This document shows positions 1 through 10,860 of a DNA stretch of 64,000 bases, piece after piece. Below the pieces are notes generated by a model that had not been told where the DNA came from, made no database searches, and worked only from the letters and a program-made list of their open reading frames with translations. Each line of letters starts with the position of its first letter. Position 1 is the stretch's first letter. Source of the stretch: Nepenthes gracilis. Lineage: Eukaryota; Streptophyta; Magnoliopsida; Caryophyllales; Nepenthaceae. The position numbers and the translations under genes are program-made. The stretch lies in assembly GCA_033239525.1 (NCBI GenBank), contig BSYO01000003.1, positions 24,793,540 through 24,857,539 on the forward strand, written 5' to 3'.

Positions 1-402
1 AGTATTCAAATGAGTCATACAAGTTCAAGTTCAGGTTGTAATTTAAAGTATTTTTCTTAAAGTAATACAGATTGATGAAACTCGTGCATTCCGAAAGTTA
101 GAAAAATAATATTGTATAGATTTGTTCATAATTTTGTTCAAATGTATTAGAAAATTTTTTTTTTTTTTTGAATTATTATACGACAATTTTACTTCTATTA
201 TATGAATATTACTTTTACATTTTTTATTAATATAAATTTAATATTTGTGTTAAAATTTCATCTATTAAAGTACATGATTTAGAGATAAAAATATATGCCT
301 TTATAACAATTATTTGCCACTAAATAGTTATTTTTTCATTTTAGGATATTATTAGTGATTCGTCTAGTGGGCATTAGATATTCATTCTAAAATTTTAGAA
401 GG
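1..402. repeat. AT-rich outer segment of hairpin element copy 1
   Basis: This segment is repeated directly at 12,932-13,335 with only a few differences, and in inverted form at about 8,255-8,640. It carries short motifs of the type TAGTGATTCG and CACTAAATAGT, which resemble the subterminal repeats of plant CACTA-type DNA transposons. The true element terminus lies outside the window or is lost, and I could not find a CACTA terminus or a target-site duplication. The class assignment is therefore tentative, but the repeat relationship is read directly from the sequence. Confidence 0.6.
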
Positions 403-2308
403 CACATGAAGAATGCAGAGATGAGTGTTGGATGAGGAATTTGGAGGATGTGGATTTGAGATGCACTTGTGGTAAGTGGCTTTGATAGAAGAACACTTGT
501 ACTGAATGGTCTCCTTGTTTACTCAGTTTGCAGTGAACTAATAACCAAAAATGGAGTCAGAAGCTGAGAGCGATTTAACTAGCTTTAGAGCTCGTGAGAC
601 CGTAAGAGTTTTGATTATACTTTTTATGTGTATTTTCGGTATTGTCTCTAGAATGTGTCTCTGGCCTTTTTATAGTCGCGACGTTCACCACCTTCTTTAG
701 GTGGTGTGGCTGGATGCCTCGCCTTCGAGAAGGTTGTTTGCCTTCTTTGTGTAGATGCAAAGCGACATTCTTGGTCATAACGGTTAGAATGAGGAGTCCT
801 ATCTTCTATCAAGATCGCGCATGTGGACCGTTGAGGACGTTTCTTTGATTTGAGAGCCTTTCTTGAGGATACGCTCACGATTCAACGGCATCCGTTACGG
901 AATCGATTCTCATTTTTGAAGGTGCAACAAATTAGGGCAAATGACCGTTGCGCTTGGGAAACGTGCGTTGGCGATTTTGATCTAGGTCACACTTATTCCG
1001 TGAAAGTGATTAAGCTAATTCTCTGAGTGAATTAGCTGTTCAAAATAGTTAGTTGATTTCATAATTTGAAAATATAGACCCGTGTCGTATCATTTATAAA
1101 CTCGTCTTTTTATTTTACAAATAGAAGATGAAAAAGAAAAAAAAAATAATTAGGAGCATCCTATAAAATTGGTATGGATGAAAATAGCAAGAGCTACAAT
1201 ATACTTCTCCTATTTTCTCAAATCGATGGAGTCATTTATTTTCTCTACATGGATCGAAAGAAATCGCAGTTCACAATGGAAAGTTGTTAAAAATTACAGA
1301 GAAAACTTCAAAATTAATTTTTTTGGATGCAAAAAGTGAGTGAGAGAGAGACAGAAGAGAAGCATCTCGACCTGAGGAATGTCAATCCTATGGAGTTTAA
1401 TTTTTCGATATCAAGTCCGTCTCAACACAAGAATTGATATCACTTTATCAAAAAAATTCATAAACTCTAATTCTAAATCTATATCATCTTCGCCTTCATC
1501 GCTAGTAGCGTTGTCATTGAAAAAATATCAAATCAGCCGAATTGTAAGAGCTCTGTCTCTACTTCATTAAGATCCTCTATATAACCTCTTTTATCACTTT
1601 CCATCAAATCAGAGGTGGCGACTTTGTATTATTCTTGCCCATGTCATCCATCAAATTATAGTAAGCATCTTCCTCATTATCTATATCCATATCCCACGAT
1701 CGTCAGCCATCACTAGAATCCTTTTATCACTCGCATAAAATATGGATTGATTTCTTTTTCTCGTTGTTAGAATAAAAGATGAAAAAGTTTGAAAGTACAT
1801 ATTATCGCTCAACACTATGTAATTAGGCTCGTAATTACACCAGAGATGCCCATCAGAAGTGAACCACATCCTTAAAACTTTGAAGATCCTTCTTCATATA
1901 CTTACGGGCATCTCACTATCCTCCGATGATGATAATCTTTATCTGGTAAGGCCGGTAATGTCGATCAAGAAGATAGTTTCCACTATTTTTCATTTTGCTT
2001 CTTGACCTGGCCAATATTCTAAGGAATTCGATTTTCAAAGATGCGAACCATTTCTCGACTCTAATTCTTCTTATTCTACTAAAATAACATGTAAGACGTG
2101 AAGAAAATCAATCTACCGCATGCTAACCGGATTTAAAATATTTTTCACAAGACGGATGCTCTACATCTCCTTTCCTCGCTATATATCAATTCATATCTTT
2201 GCCACCACGGCCACAAACAGTTTCTCGATTCCGAGGCGATTCATCATCGAAATACAATAACCCGAGTTTTATAAAGCAAAGTCATGACAGATTATGTAAA
2301 CCTTCCAT
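403..2308. repeat. Left arm of giant inverted repeat, copy 1
   Basis: This arm is the reverse complement of about 4,088-6,170; the innermost paired bases are at 2,308 and 4,088, so the axis lies near 3,198. It carries, in minus orientation, the same gypsy-like LTR sequence (a TATAAAAAGG box around 670-680) and the same acidic reading-frame remnant found on the plus strand of the right arm. The minus-strand frames are broken here. The same arm recurs directly at about 13,335-15,263. Mismatches with the right arm concentrate at CAG, CTG and CCGG sites. Confidence 0.85.
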
Positions 2309-4087
2309 AGAAAATGAGGCAATATTTTGTCCGTCATTCATGGCGAAGGAGGACGATCTTTCCTTCGTTATAGCGTAACTTCCGAATGTTGAGATGTCAG
2401 GCTGCCTTTTCACCTACAAAATTGAAATACCTTTTTCGCATTTATCATTACACGAAAGCAATATAAGGAATACAATATTTCTCACTACTTCAAATGATTT
2501 TCAAAAATTATAAACGTAATAATTTTTTAAACTAAGGATTCCTTCCATTTGCATAGACGAGCCCTCGGTAAGATTCCTCTCTAACCTCAAATTAATCTGA
2601 ATAACTGGGTAATAGTTTACATAATGTTTTTCTCACCCTGTCTCTAATTAATTTCTGATGGATGCGGAGAACTAAGTTGCTTTTCTCCCTACACAAGATG
2701 TTGTCTCTAAACCAATGTTCGAGTGATTCGAATAACTAGCAATTATTTTGTAAAATGTCGATCTTTGTCCACAAGAAGCTCCAATTGATACGAAGAACTT
2801 GATTGTAATCAGAAGGCATTGTTTCCCATAGTAAAGCATGAAGAACGGAGCCAGCTCTTCAAAAGTGTAATCGATTTAAATATAGATTTTAGGAACGGTA
2901 TATGAAGACGTAAATCCATTACCCTGTTTCCTCTTCATATTATTTCTTTTTTTCTTCTTGATTATTTTGTAACCAATTGATTATTTAAATGAATGAATGA
3001 ATTGAATGTACACATATCGGAGTTTATTTTCTTCCTCAGAAAGTGTTTGTAAAAATTTCTTCATATTCTTTTTTATTAATATATTTTTAACCTATAGATA
3101 ATTTAAGTAAATGAACGAATAAATGATATATTGTCAGGTCCCAAATATAAGGGGCCCATAAAGAACGGCCCAAAGGAAGGGCCCAAGGCAAAGTGGAAAT
3201 ATTTTCGTTTTTGGCAGAAGATTACTTTTATGGAGTTTTTGGACTCGTCTTGGAGGGAAAATGTTCACCCTTTTTAATAAAAAGAACCAGTATGGGCACA
3301 AAAAGGAGAGAGGAAAAGGCAGAGAAGAAAACAAATCCCTAAACAGGGAAGCAAAGTCTGGAAATGGCGGCTGGTGCCCTACCTTTGTTCTTGCTAATCA
3401 GAACCCGAAAGCTTCAAATGCAGCGCCTTGACCTCCTCGCCTAATTCTAAACTCACTGCAGAAGTAGAAAGCAAAGACCAAGTTCCGTTAATGGCGCCCG
3501 GTCCTCTTTTCCCGCCTCCGTCCACATAGGATTCGAAGCCCTCAATGGCGGTGCCCTGAATCCCTTCCCAAACAAAACGTACGGTCCCCTACAACCGCCA
3601 TTCCTCCGCACCGCCCATTCATGGCGAGAGATAGACTCAAGGTCCCCGAATCGAAGCTCGGCCTCATGGGAAATCTGCTCCTTCCACCGCACATTAGCCG
3701 AGCGTGGCGCGAAGTCCTCTCCATCTCTCCATCTCTGCCCGCACCAAATAAACAGACGCAGCGTTCTCCCGAACAATGGGCCCCGGCACTTTCCTCGCAG
3801 ATCCGCGCCGAGATCAAGCATAGAGCTCGCCAACAGTGGCGCACAACCACTCTTTCCCCTAATAGGGCGGCTCAAAGCTCCCAACTATGGCCACCCTTCC
3901 TCCTCGTGCTCTCACCGAAATGCAGTCCGAGGCCCCCGCATAATGGCCTCGTTCCCACGACTAACGGTCTCCCGAGGCGGAGCCCGAAAGCTCTCTCTAA
4001 ACGGAAAACTCAAGGCTCTCAGCAGAATAGAGAGCAAATCCTTGCTTCCCGCAACGCGCCTGGTCGCCGTCCTCCGTGATCTAGTCA
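2309..4087. repeat. Loop of hairpin copy 1, including a GC-rich captured-like segment
   Basis: This is the unpaired loop between the two arms, with a direct counterpart at 15,264-17,050. The first part (2,309 to about 3,130) is AT-rich and its minus strand holds fragments of an unrecognised reading frame. About 3,134-4,087 is strikingly GC-rich for the window and repeats short stretches of the type AATGGCG. A 143-codon open frame on the minus strand (3,453-3,884) survives only in pieces in the other copy, so I do not call it a gene. The composition suggests host gene or leader DNA captured by the transposon, which is inference. Confidence 0.6.
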
Positions 4088-4349
4088 ATGGAAGGTTTAC
4101 ATAATTGTCAGCGACTTTGCTATAAAACTCGTGTTATTGTATTTCAATGATGAATCGCGCCTCGTAATCGAGAAAACTGGCTTTGTAGCCGTGGTGGCCA
4201 AAGATATGAATTGATATATAAGCGAAATGAGATGCAGAGCATCCGTATCGTGAAAAAATATTTTAAATCCAGTTAGCATGCGGTAGATTCAATTTTCTTC
4301 ACGTCTTACGCATGTTATTTTAGTAGAATAAGAAGAATTAGAGCCAGAA

Positions 4350-4607
4350 ATGGTTCGCATCACTGAAATCGAATTCCTTCCGAATATTGACCGGAAGCTG
4401 AAGAAGCAAATGAAAAATAGTGGAAACTATCTTCCTCAGTCTGACATTACCGACCTTACCGATAAAGATTATCATCATCGGAGGATGACTGAGATGCCCC
4501 GTAAGTATATGAAGAAGGATCTTCAAAGTTTTAAGGATGTGATTCACTTACAATGCTATCTCTGGTGTAATTACGAGCCTAATTACATAGTGTTGAACGA
4601 TAATATG
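4350..4607 (+). pseudogene. Unrecognised ORF remnant in hairpin right arm (86 codons)
   Basis: This open frame encodes a charged, soluble-looking peptide starting MVRITEIEFLPNIDRKLKKQ. I do not recognise a family. The corresponding stretch in copy 2 (from about 17,312) is nearly identical for the first part, then suffers small deletions near 17,461 that break the frame. The inverted left-arm copies are also broken. It may be a captured piece of a host gene or a transposon accessory frame. I see no promoter or splice context that would make it a functional gene. Confidence 0.3.
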
Positions 4608-4669
4608 TGACCAAACTTTTTCATCTTTTATTCTAACAACGAGAAAAAGAGGAAATCAATCCATATTTT

Positions 4670-4999
4670 ATGCAGAGTGATAAAAAAGATTCTAGTGATG
4701 ACGACGATCAGGATATGGATATAGATAATGAGGAAGATGCTTACTATAATTTGATGGATGACATGGGCAAGAATAATACAAAGTACGCCACCTATAATTT
4801 GATGGAAAGTGATAAAAGAGGTTATATAGAGGATCTTAATGAAGTAGAGACCGACTCTTACAATTCGGCACAATTTGATATTTCTTCCAATGACACTGCT
4901 ACTAGCAGTGAAGGCGAGGAAGTTGATATAGATTTAGAATTAGAGTTTATGAATTTTTTTGATAAAGTGATATCAATTCTTGTGTTGAGACGGACTTGA
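4670..4999 (+). pseudogene. Acidic ORF remnant in hairpin right arm (109 codons)
   Basis: The frame encodes a very acidic peptide with an Asp/Ser-rich N-terminus (DSSDDDDQDMDID) and a second acidic stretch (SSEGEEVDIDLELEF), ending in a hydrophobic tail of about 15 residues. No enzyme motif is visible. Versions of the same frame appear at 17,668-17,949 (plus) and 14,356-14,556 (minus, left arm of copy 2), so most of it is present in both hairpin arms. The acidic low-complexity character would suit a nuclear or chromatin-associated protein fragment, but no function can be assigned. A captured gene exon is possible. Confidence 0.3.
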
Positions 5000-5549
5000 T
5001 ATCGAAAAAATTAAACTCCATGGGATTGACATTCCTCGAGGTCGATGCTTCTCTTTTTCCTCTCTCTCACTCACTTTTTGCATCCAAAAAATTAATTTTG
5101 AAGTTTTCCTCATAATTTTTAACAACTTTCCATTGTGGAACTACGATTTCTTTCGATCCATGTAGAGAAAATAAATGACTCCATCGATTTGAGAAAATAG
5201 GAGAAGTATATTGTAGCTCTTTATTTTCATCCATACCAATTTTATAGGATGCTCCTAATTGTTTTTTTTTTTTTCATCTTCTATTTGTAAAATAAAAAAG
5301 ACGAGTTTATAAATGATACCCGAATGTGTCTATATTTTTCAATTATGAAATCAACTAACTCGCTTCGAACAAAATAATTCACTCGAAGAATTAGCTTAAT
5401 CACTTTCACTAATATGGGCCTAGTAATGGGACGAGCGTAGTGGATTGGCCCAAGAAGGGCTTTGTAGCCCAAAGCCTTAGCGGCCCATATCCTCCATGAC
5501 CGGCACAACAATGGTGTTGACCGGATGAGCACTCTAAATGGGCCAAGCA

Positions 5550-6250
5550 AAGCACGGAATAAGTGTGACCTGGATCAAAATCGCCAACGACGTTTCCCCA
5601 AGCGCAATCTGGCCATCCGCCATAATTTGTTGCACCTTCAAAAATAGGAATCGATTCCGTAACGGATACCATTCAATCGTGAGCGTATCCACAAGAAAGG
5701 CTCTCAAATCAACAAAACATCCTCAACGGCCATCGCGCGCGATCGCGCGAAAAGATAGGACTCCTCATTCACCGTTATGACCAAGAATGTCGCCCGCATC
5801 TACACAAAGAAGGCAAACAACTTTCTCGAAAGCGTGCATCCAAATTACGCTACCTAAAGAAAGTGGTGAACGTCCGTGGCTATAAAAATCCATGGAGGCA
5901 CTTTCTAGAGACACAACTGAAAATATACAGGAAAAGCATAACCAAAACTCTAACGGTCTCACAAGTTCCCGAAACACTGAAACTAGTCAAATCGCTCTAG
6001 CTGTCAACTTCTGACTCCATCTCTAATTACTAATTCCCCACGAACTGAGTAAACAAAGAGATCACTCAACACGAGTGCTCCTCCGTCAAAGCCACTCACC
6101 ACGAGTGCACCTCAAATCCACATCCTCTAAATTCCTTATCCAGCATTCATCTCTGCATTCTTCATTTGCCATCTCAAATCTTAGCAAAAATATTACTAAC
6201 TTGAGCGTTAGAGAACAAACCGGGGAATGAGTCCCACCGTTTTCCCTCTA
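5550..6250 (+). repeat. Ty3/gypsy-like LTR, partial
   Basis: Features typical of plant gypsy LTRs occur in order on the plus strand: a pyrimidine/purine-mixed U3, a TATA box (CTATAAAAAT around 5,880), CT-rich leader sequence, and near the 3' end the block ACTTGAGCGTTAGAG (about 6,200), which is common at gypsy LTR 3' ends. The gag-like segment follows directly. Both boundaries are approximate because TG/CA termini and a primer-binding site could not be fixed. A truncated inverted copy lies at 403 to about 1,000. Confidence 0.5.
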
Positions 6251-7327
6251 ATTCCGCCTTTATCAGATATGTAGGATCTAAGACCAGAAGATGAGCCACT
6301 GAATCCGAAAAAACTTTTGACCAAATTTGCCCAAAATTTGGATCCAAGACGCATCATTACGACGTCTCCAGAAAACCGCTAACAAAATGCCCCTTTAGAT
6401 CACCACCCAGAAATCAACGCCATATGTGAAAATGGTAAACACAAGAGCACAAGCTAGCGTTCTCGCCAAGGAAGTTATCTCCTCCGACCATGACCATCGC
6501 GCCAGAGTCGAGCCGTAAAGCAACTTCTCCGATCTTCCCGGCTATGGCGAGAATGTATGACGAAGATGTCACAAATACCCTAGACACTTGCGCAAGCCAG
6601 TTAAAAAAGCGGGGACTCGATCCTCATCGGCCCACACGCCTACCTCTAGGCGATAAGACCAAAGGGAAAAGAAGCCTGTCGAATAGAACTCCAAGCCGGG
6701 TAACTCACACAATATTGTGGCCTCTTGCGCCAAAAGCCATTCCTGGGGCTTGGGAGGAGGCTTAGGGGGGAGACTAGGCCATGGACTCAAGAAAAGTCCG
6801 AAAGAAGAAACCCCACTTACTCCGGGATGAACAGAGGCCTCCCAGGCAAGAGGGAGCCTCTCGCATCACCCGTCCGACATCAGCCGCAGCTGTGCCTGTC
6901 CGGGCGCGACGCCACAATGCTAAACGAACGGGTTGACAATATACCTCAACTCCAAGAGATCCACAACCTCCTCGCGAGTGGAGAAGGTTCAAAAAATTTA
7001 GGACCGCATGTTCAAGGACGAAGACGACGAGTGCGTAGCCAACTTGAAGAGATTTCCATTCACCATGGAGATAATGCCGGCACTAGAACCTTACGACGAA
7101 AATATTGATCCCATCTATCATTTGGATTACTTCCGTACACTGCTGAGCTTCCGGAGCCTGAAGGAAGCATCCATCTGCGAGGGCTTCCCCCTCACCTTGA
7201 AGGGGGATGCCAGGATCGGAAAACACCATCAAAAGCTTCCAGGATCTCTTTGATCTCTTACTAGCTTAATACGCTTCTAGCCGTCGAGAAGAGAAGCAAC
7301 CATGGCATCTGACCCACGTCAAGCAAA

Positions 7328-7460
7328 GGCCAAACGAGAGCTGGAGGAAGTTCTTAGGATGTTTTGCAGCGGAGGCAAGGAAGATCATCAACCAGAGGCC
7401 AAACGAGAGCTTGAGGAAGTTCTTAGGACGTTTCGCAGCGGAGGCAAGGAAGATCCCCAA
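7328..7460 (+). repeat. 69-bp tandem duplication in gag region
   Basis: Two tandem units begin at 7,328 and 7,397. In one open frame they encode a 23-residue repeat (AKRELEEVLRMFCSGGKEDH and AKRELEEVLRTFRSGGKEDP). In a neighbouring frame the second unit reads as gag sequence (KFLGRFAAEARKIPKLTDKV), so the duplication is within the gag core. Confidence 0.85.
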
Positions 7461-7971
7461 ACTCACCGACAAGGTAAAACTAATGAATTTCATTTCTACC
7501 CTAGCCCCTCGCGATTTCTTTAAACACTTAGCCCAAAAGAACCAACGGATCTTCCAGGAGGCTAAGTCGATCGCAAGAGCCTACACGAGGAGGCCAATGA
7601 GGCAAAGCATCCAAAGCGAGCCACCCACCCACGCTTTGCCCCGACCAACGAAAAATGAAATAATGGGGGCACAGACAACCCTCGAAGAAAGTAGTTCAAG
7701 GTCGAACCACCCATGCAAGAGTTAAGGCCCGTCGACCCAACTCCACTGAACAACACATGGGCAAACATCTTATACAGATCCATGGAAAAATTCATCTAGT
7801 GGCCAAAGCCATTGAAGAACATTGAGTGAGGAGATCCATTAAATCACGATTTTCATCGATCTCTCGGGATACACCACCGAGGAATGTAAGACGTTGCAGT
7901 GAGAGATCAATGAGCTAATTCGCCGGGGTCATCTCAACAAATTCCTAATGAACCCTTGGCAGAGTTCCGAC

Positions 7972-8245
7972 ACCTCAGGTGGAGAAGAATCCGACTAGCC
8001 TCAGAATAGGGTCGCGGCCAGAGTGGTCAACATGGTGACCACCAAGCCATCCAAAGCCCACCAGATGAATCACCAAGAGAAACAAGTTGGACACAAAAAC
8101 CGAGAGACACCTCAGGTGGAAAACGATCGACTAGCCTGGAAACAACTAGCCTCGGAGCAGGGTCGTGTCAGGAGTGGTCAACATGGTGACCACCAAGCCA
8201 TCCAAAGCCCGCCAGACGGATCACCAGGAGAAACAAGTTGGGCAC
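7972..8245 (+). repeat. 137-bp tandem duplication at the end of the gypsy segment
   Basis: Two units start at 7,972 and 8,109 with the block ACCTCAGGTGGA, and both contain GTGGTCAACATGGTGACCAC. The second unit has a small internal insertion near its start. The repeat ends close to the junction with the DNA-transposon-like sequence at about 8,255. Confidence 0.85.
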
Positions 8246-8254
8246 AAAAATCAT

Positions 8255-8690
8255 GAGACGAATCACTAAACATTTAGTGACGAATTTTTATTATATCACT
8301 AAAATATTTCTTTAGTGACAAAAAATAACTCGTCACTAATAATATCCTATAATGATAAAATAATTGTCACTAAAATATATTTTTAATTTGTCACTAAATA
8401 ATTATTTAGTGGCAAATAATTATCACAAAAGGTATAAAATTTTATCTCTAAATTATATACTTTAATAAATAAAATTTAAACACAAATATTAAATTTATAT
8501 TAATAAAAATATACAAGTGATATTCATATAATAGAATTAAAATTGTCTTATAATAATTCCAAAAAAATTTCTAATACATTTGAACAAAATTATGAACAAA
8601 TCTATATAATATTGGTCTTCCAACTTTCGGAATGCACCTAGTTTTATCAATATGTATTACTTTATAAAAATTTAAGAAAATAATATTAGT
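8255..8690. repeat. CACTA-like subterminal repeats, inverted relative to 1-370
   Basis: The sequence holds several copies, in both orientations, of short motifs such as TTTAGTGACGAA, TCACTAAAAT and CGTCACTAATAATATCC. The stretch from about 8,330 on is the reverse complement of 1-370 and of 12,932-13,300. Dense short repeats of this kind are a hallmark of plant CACTA (En/Spm) subtermini. No transposase and no exact terminus can be seen. Confidence 0.55.
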
Positions 8691-9060
8691 ATAATTTTAT
8701 CTTGCTAACAACCACCATCATTGCCTAAACACTCATTTGTCTCAATATTTGTCATAAAATAAAAGGCCCATCATTTAAAGACATCTTAGCAATATATTAA
8801 TGTAATGGTTTCCTCAAAATCGTAACAAATGGCCTTTGTGAGCGGTTCCTTTCCCTAACTTACTTGTATAAATATCTTTAAAAAGAGTGAATATCGAAAA
8901 TGAAAAGGAGAAATAGATCGGGACTCACCGCGATATTGACGATTGTTAACAAGTGTAGATAATATGATTACATCACCTATTGCTCCTTTGCCAATCTACA
9001 TAAAGAGTTTACATCAATGAAAAAACATAACTAAACAAAGATATGTCAATAGATGAATGG
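8690..9060. repeat. Direct repeat unit A
   Basis: This unit matches about 10,015-10,460 in the same orientation with moderate divergence. Shared blocks include CACTCATTTGTCTCAATAT, TGGTTTCCTCAAA and GGCGATTGTTAACGA-like sequence. Its first 125 bp also match 12,605-12,740 in inverted orientation. It is probably non-coding transposon sequence. Confidence 0.75.
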
Positions 9061-10014
9061 CCGATAAAATATGAGGATATGTAATCGGTGATTTATTTTT
9101 CAATTGGTGCAATAAACCAAAATAACAAGAAGCCAAGGTGATAACACCCCCAAAACACTACATCTAGTACCATCATTAGTAAAAAATAACAAAGCCATCA
9201 ACAGATGACATTAAAAGCATAACCACAGTAATACCATCAACCAAAAGCACAGCATCAGCAATCTTCTCCCGCTTCTCTGGCTGCTATAACTAGCAGCACA
9301 CAACAGCAACAGCTAGAATCAAGCGCTATATCATGTTATCGGTGAATCTTATTTTAGCCTTTGAGGCTTTGAACATTCAACAAAATGTAGGACATGAATA
9401 GCATATCAATGCATACTTGTATAGGAGCAGTAACATATAGATCTGATTCAGTAGGATCTTCATTTTTCATGAGAATGACAAGAGGAAAATATAAGTTTTC
9501 AATGTGCTGTAGAGAAAAAAATTCAATGAAGAATAGAACTGCGGGCTGATTTGTGAGGCGAGAGAAATAAAATATATTTGGAATATGACAACCTCTCTCT
9601 AACCCCATAGGCTAAAGTGTGTTTGGCAGCAGTAGACAGCTATGTTAGGCATTTTTCTACCAAACAGATGGCACACATTTAGAGGCAAAAAAAAAAAAAA
9701 AAAAAAAGGCTAAAAGGAGCCCTGTGCTTTATACCTAAACACACCATAAAACATAAGTTAGAGATCAGACAAGGTTCCAAATGCATCTTTTATTTTTTCT
9801 TTCAATATATCCAATATTAATATATATTATCTAATATATCTAATACTAATATGACTATAACAAATACTAATTTTTCATTTATGCTCCATAGTTAACAATA
9901 AGAAAGGAACTAATGGTGATGGGAACCCATAATATATAATACCATTAGATTTCTGCCAATGTGTAGCTTAAAATAAAAAAAGTGAATAAAATCAAGTACC
10001 TTGCATGTGTGATG
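9061..10014. other. Spacer between direct repeats, no gene seen
   Basis: AT-rich sequence with a 20-base A run near 9,690. About 9,930-10,020 recurs inverted at 12,735-12,835. A short minus-strand open frame at 9,354-9,608 shows no recognisable motif, and I do not call it. Confidence 0.5.
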
Positions 10015-10460
10015 TTAGCTGTTTCATCTTACCAACGACCATAATTGTTGTCCAAGCACTCATTTGTCTCAATATCTGCCATAAAATAAAAAGACCATCA
10101 TTCGAAGTATCTATATTGATGATTATATATTAATAAAAATATAAAGCTTAGCATCTCTCTGGATACTAAACAGTAGTCAAGCAAACAGCAGGGTCAGTGG
10201 TTTCCTCAAAGCCAGAACAAATGGCCTTTGTAATAGTTTCTTTCTCCAACTTCCCTATATAGATATCTTTTAAGAAGAACGAATATCGAGTAAATTAAAA
10301 TGGAGATATAGATTAGGGTCATCGCTGTATTGGCGATTGTTAACGATAAATGTAGGCAGCAAGGTTACATTTCCTCTTACCCTTTGCCAATCTAAATAAA
10401 GAGTTTGCATCAACGAAAAACATGATTCAACGGTAATAATGTCAATAGGTGAAAATGTAG
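10015..10460. repeat. Direct repeat unit B
   Basis: This is the second, diverged copy of the unit at 8,690-9,060, offset by roughly 1.35 kb. Both copies share the order of blocks from the CACTCATTTGTCTCAATAT motif to the ATGTCAATAG motif, so this is a true direct repeat. Confidence 0.75.
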
Positions 10461-10860
10461 AATATGCATGAACTAAGTAAAAGACACTGGAGATTGATTT
10501 CATCTACACCCGAAAATGCAAAACAAAAAATAACATGTAGCAACATGTGGTGCAATGAAGCAACTAAATGCCATGTTCACCTCTTTTTCAAATGTAAATA
10601 CTTAAAGCTGATCCGGAACAAGGTATGCTTTAGAGAAGGTTGTTAATGGCCTTAGGTTGAACGGGAGTCAGAGACTAGTTTTCTATTTTACTGTTGGGAA
10701 TTTTCACTCCCTCACAAGTAAAGGATGGTTCATGGTATTACCCCAGCTATTCCATGCAAGTACCCAGCTGTCGGGGACATACACGACCTGTGGTTCATGG
10801 TAGTAAAATAAGGTCCTATAGATATTTCGTGATATCTTGCTATTAATAATACTTTATGGG

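Larger units (their letters stand above)
4088..6170. repeat. Right arm of giant inverted repeat, copy 1
   Basis: This arm is the reverse complement of 403-2,308. It contains two reading-frame remnants (4,350-4,607 and 4,670-4,999) and then a gypsy-like LTR that runs on beyond the arm. Relative to the left arm it has an extra block of roughly 140 bp at about 5,410-5,549, rich in GGCCC and GGGCC motifs. Its inner half recurs as the right arm of copy 2 (17,051-18,247). Confidence 0.85.
6251..8254 (+). mobile_element. Degenerate Ty3/gypsy gag region
   Basis: Gag-like peptide blocks occur on the plus strand in the order known for plant gypsy elements but in shifting frames. About 7,000-7,200 encodes a stretch including YDENIDPIYHLDYFRTLL and FPLTLKGDARIG, which matches the conserved gag core (the 'YDGTxDPxxHL ... 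FPLTLKGxAxxW' pattern). About 7,840-7,950 encodes GYTTEECKTLQ then INELIRRGHLNKF, the conserved block that follows the gag core in these elements. Stops and frameshifts show that it is not functional. No protease, reverse transcriptase or integrase follows; the sequence switches to DNA-transposon-like repeat at about 8,255. Confidence 0.75.

Noticed and set aside
3453..3884. 143-codon open frame on the minus strand in the hairpin loop
   Set aside because: Only parts are open in the second copy, the frame is a by-product of GC-rich sequence, and no domain is recognisable. It is treated as captured-like DNA, not as a gene.
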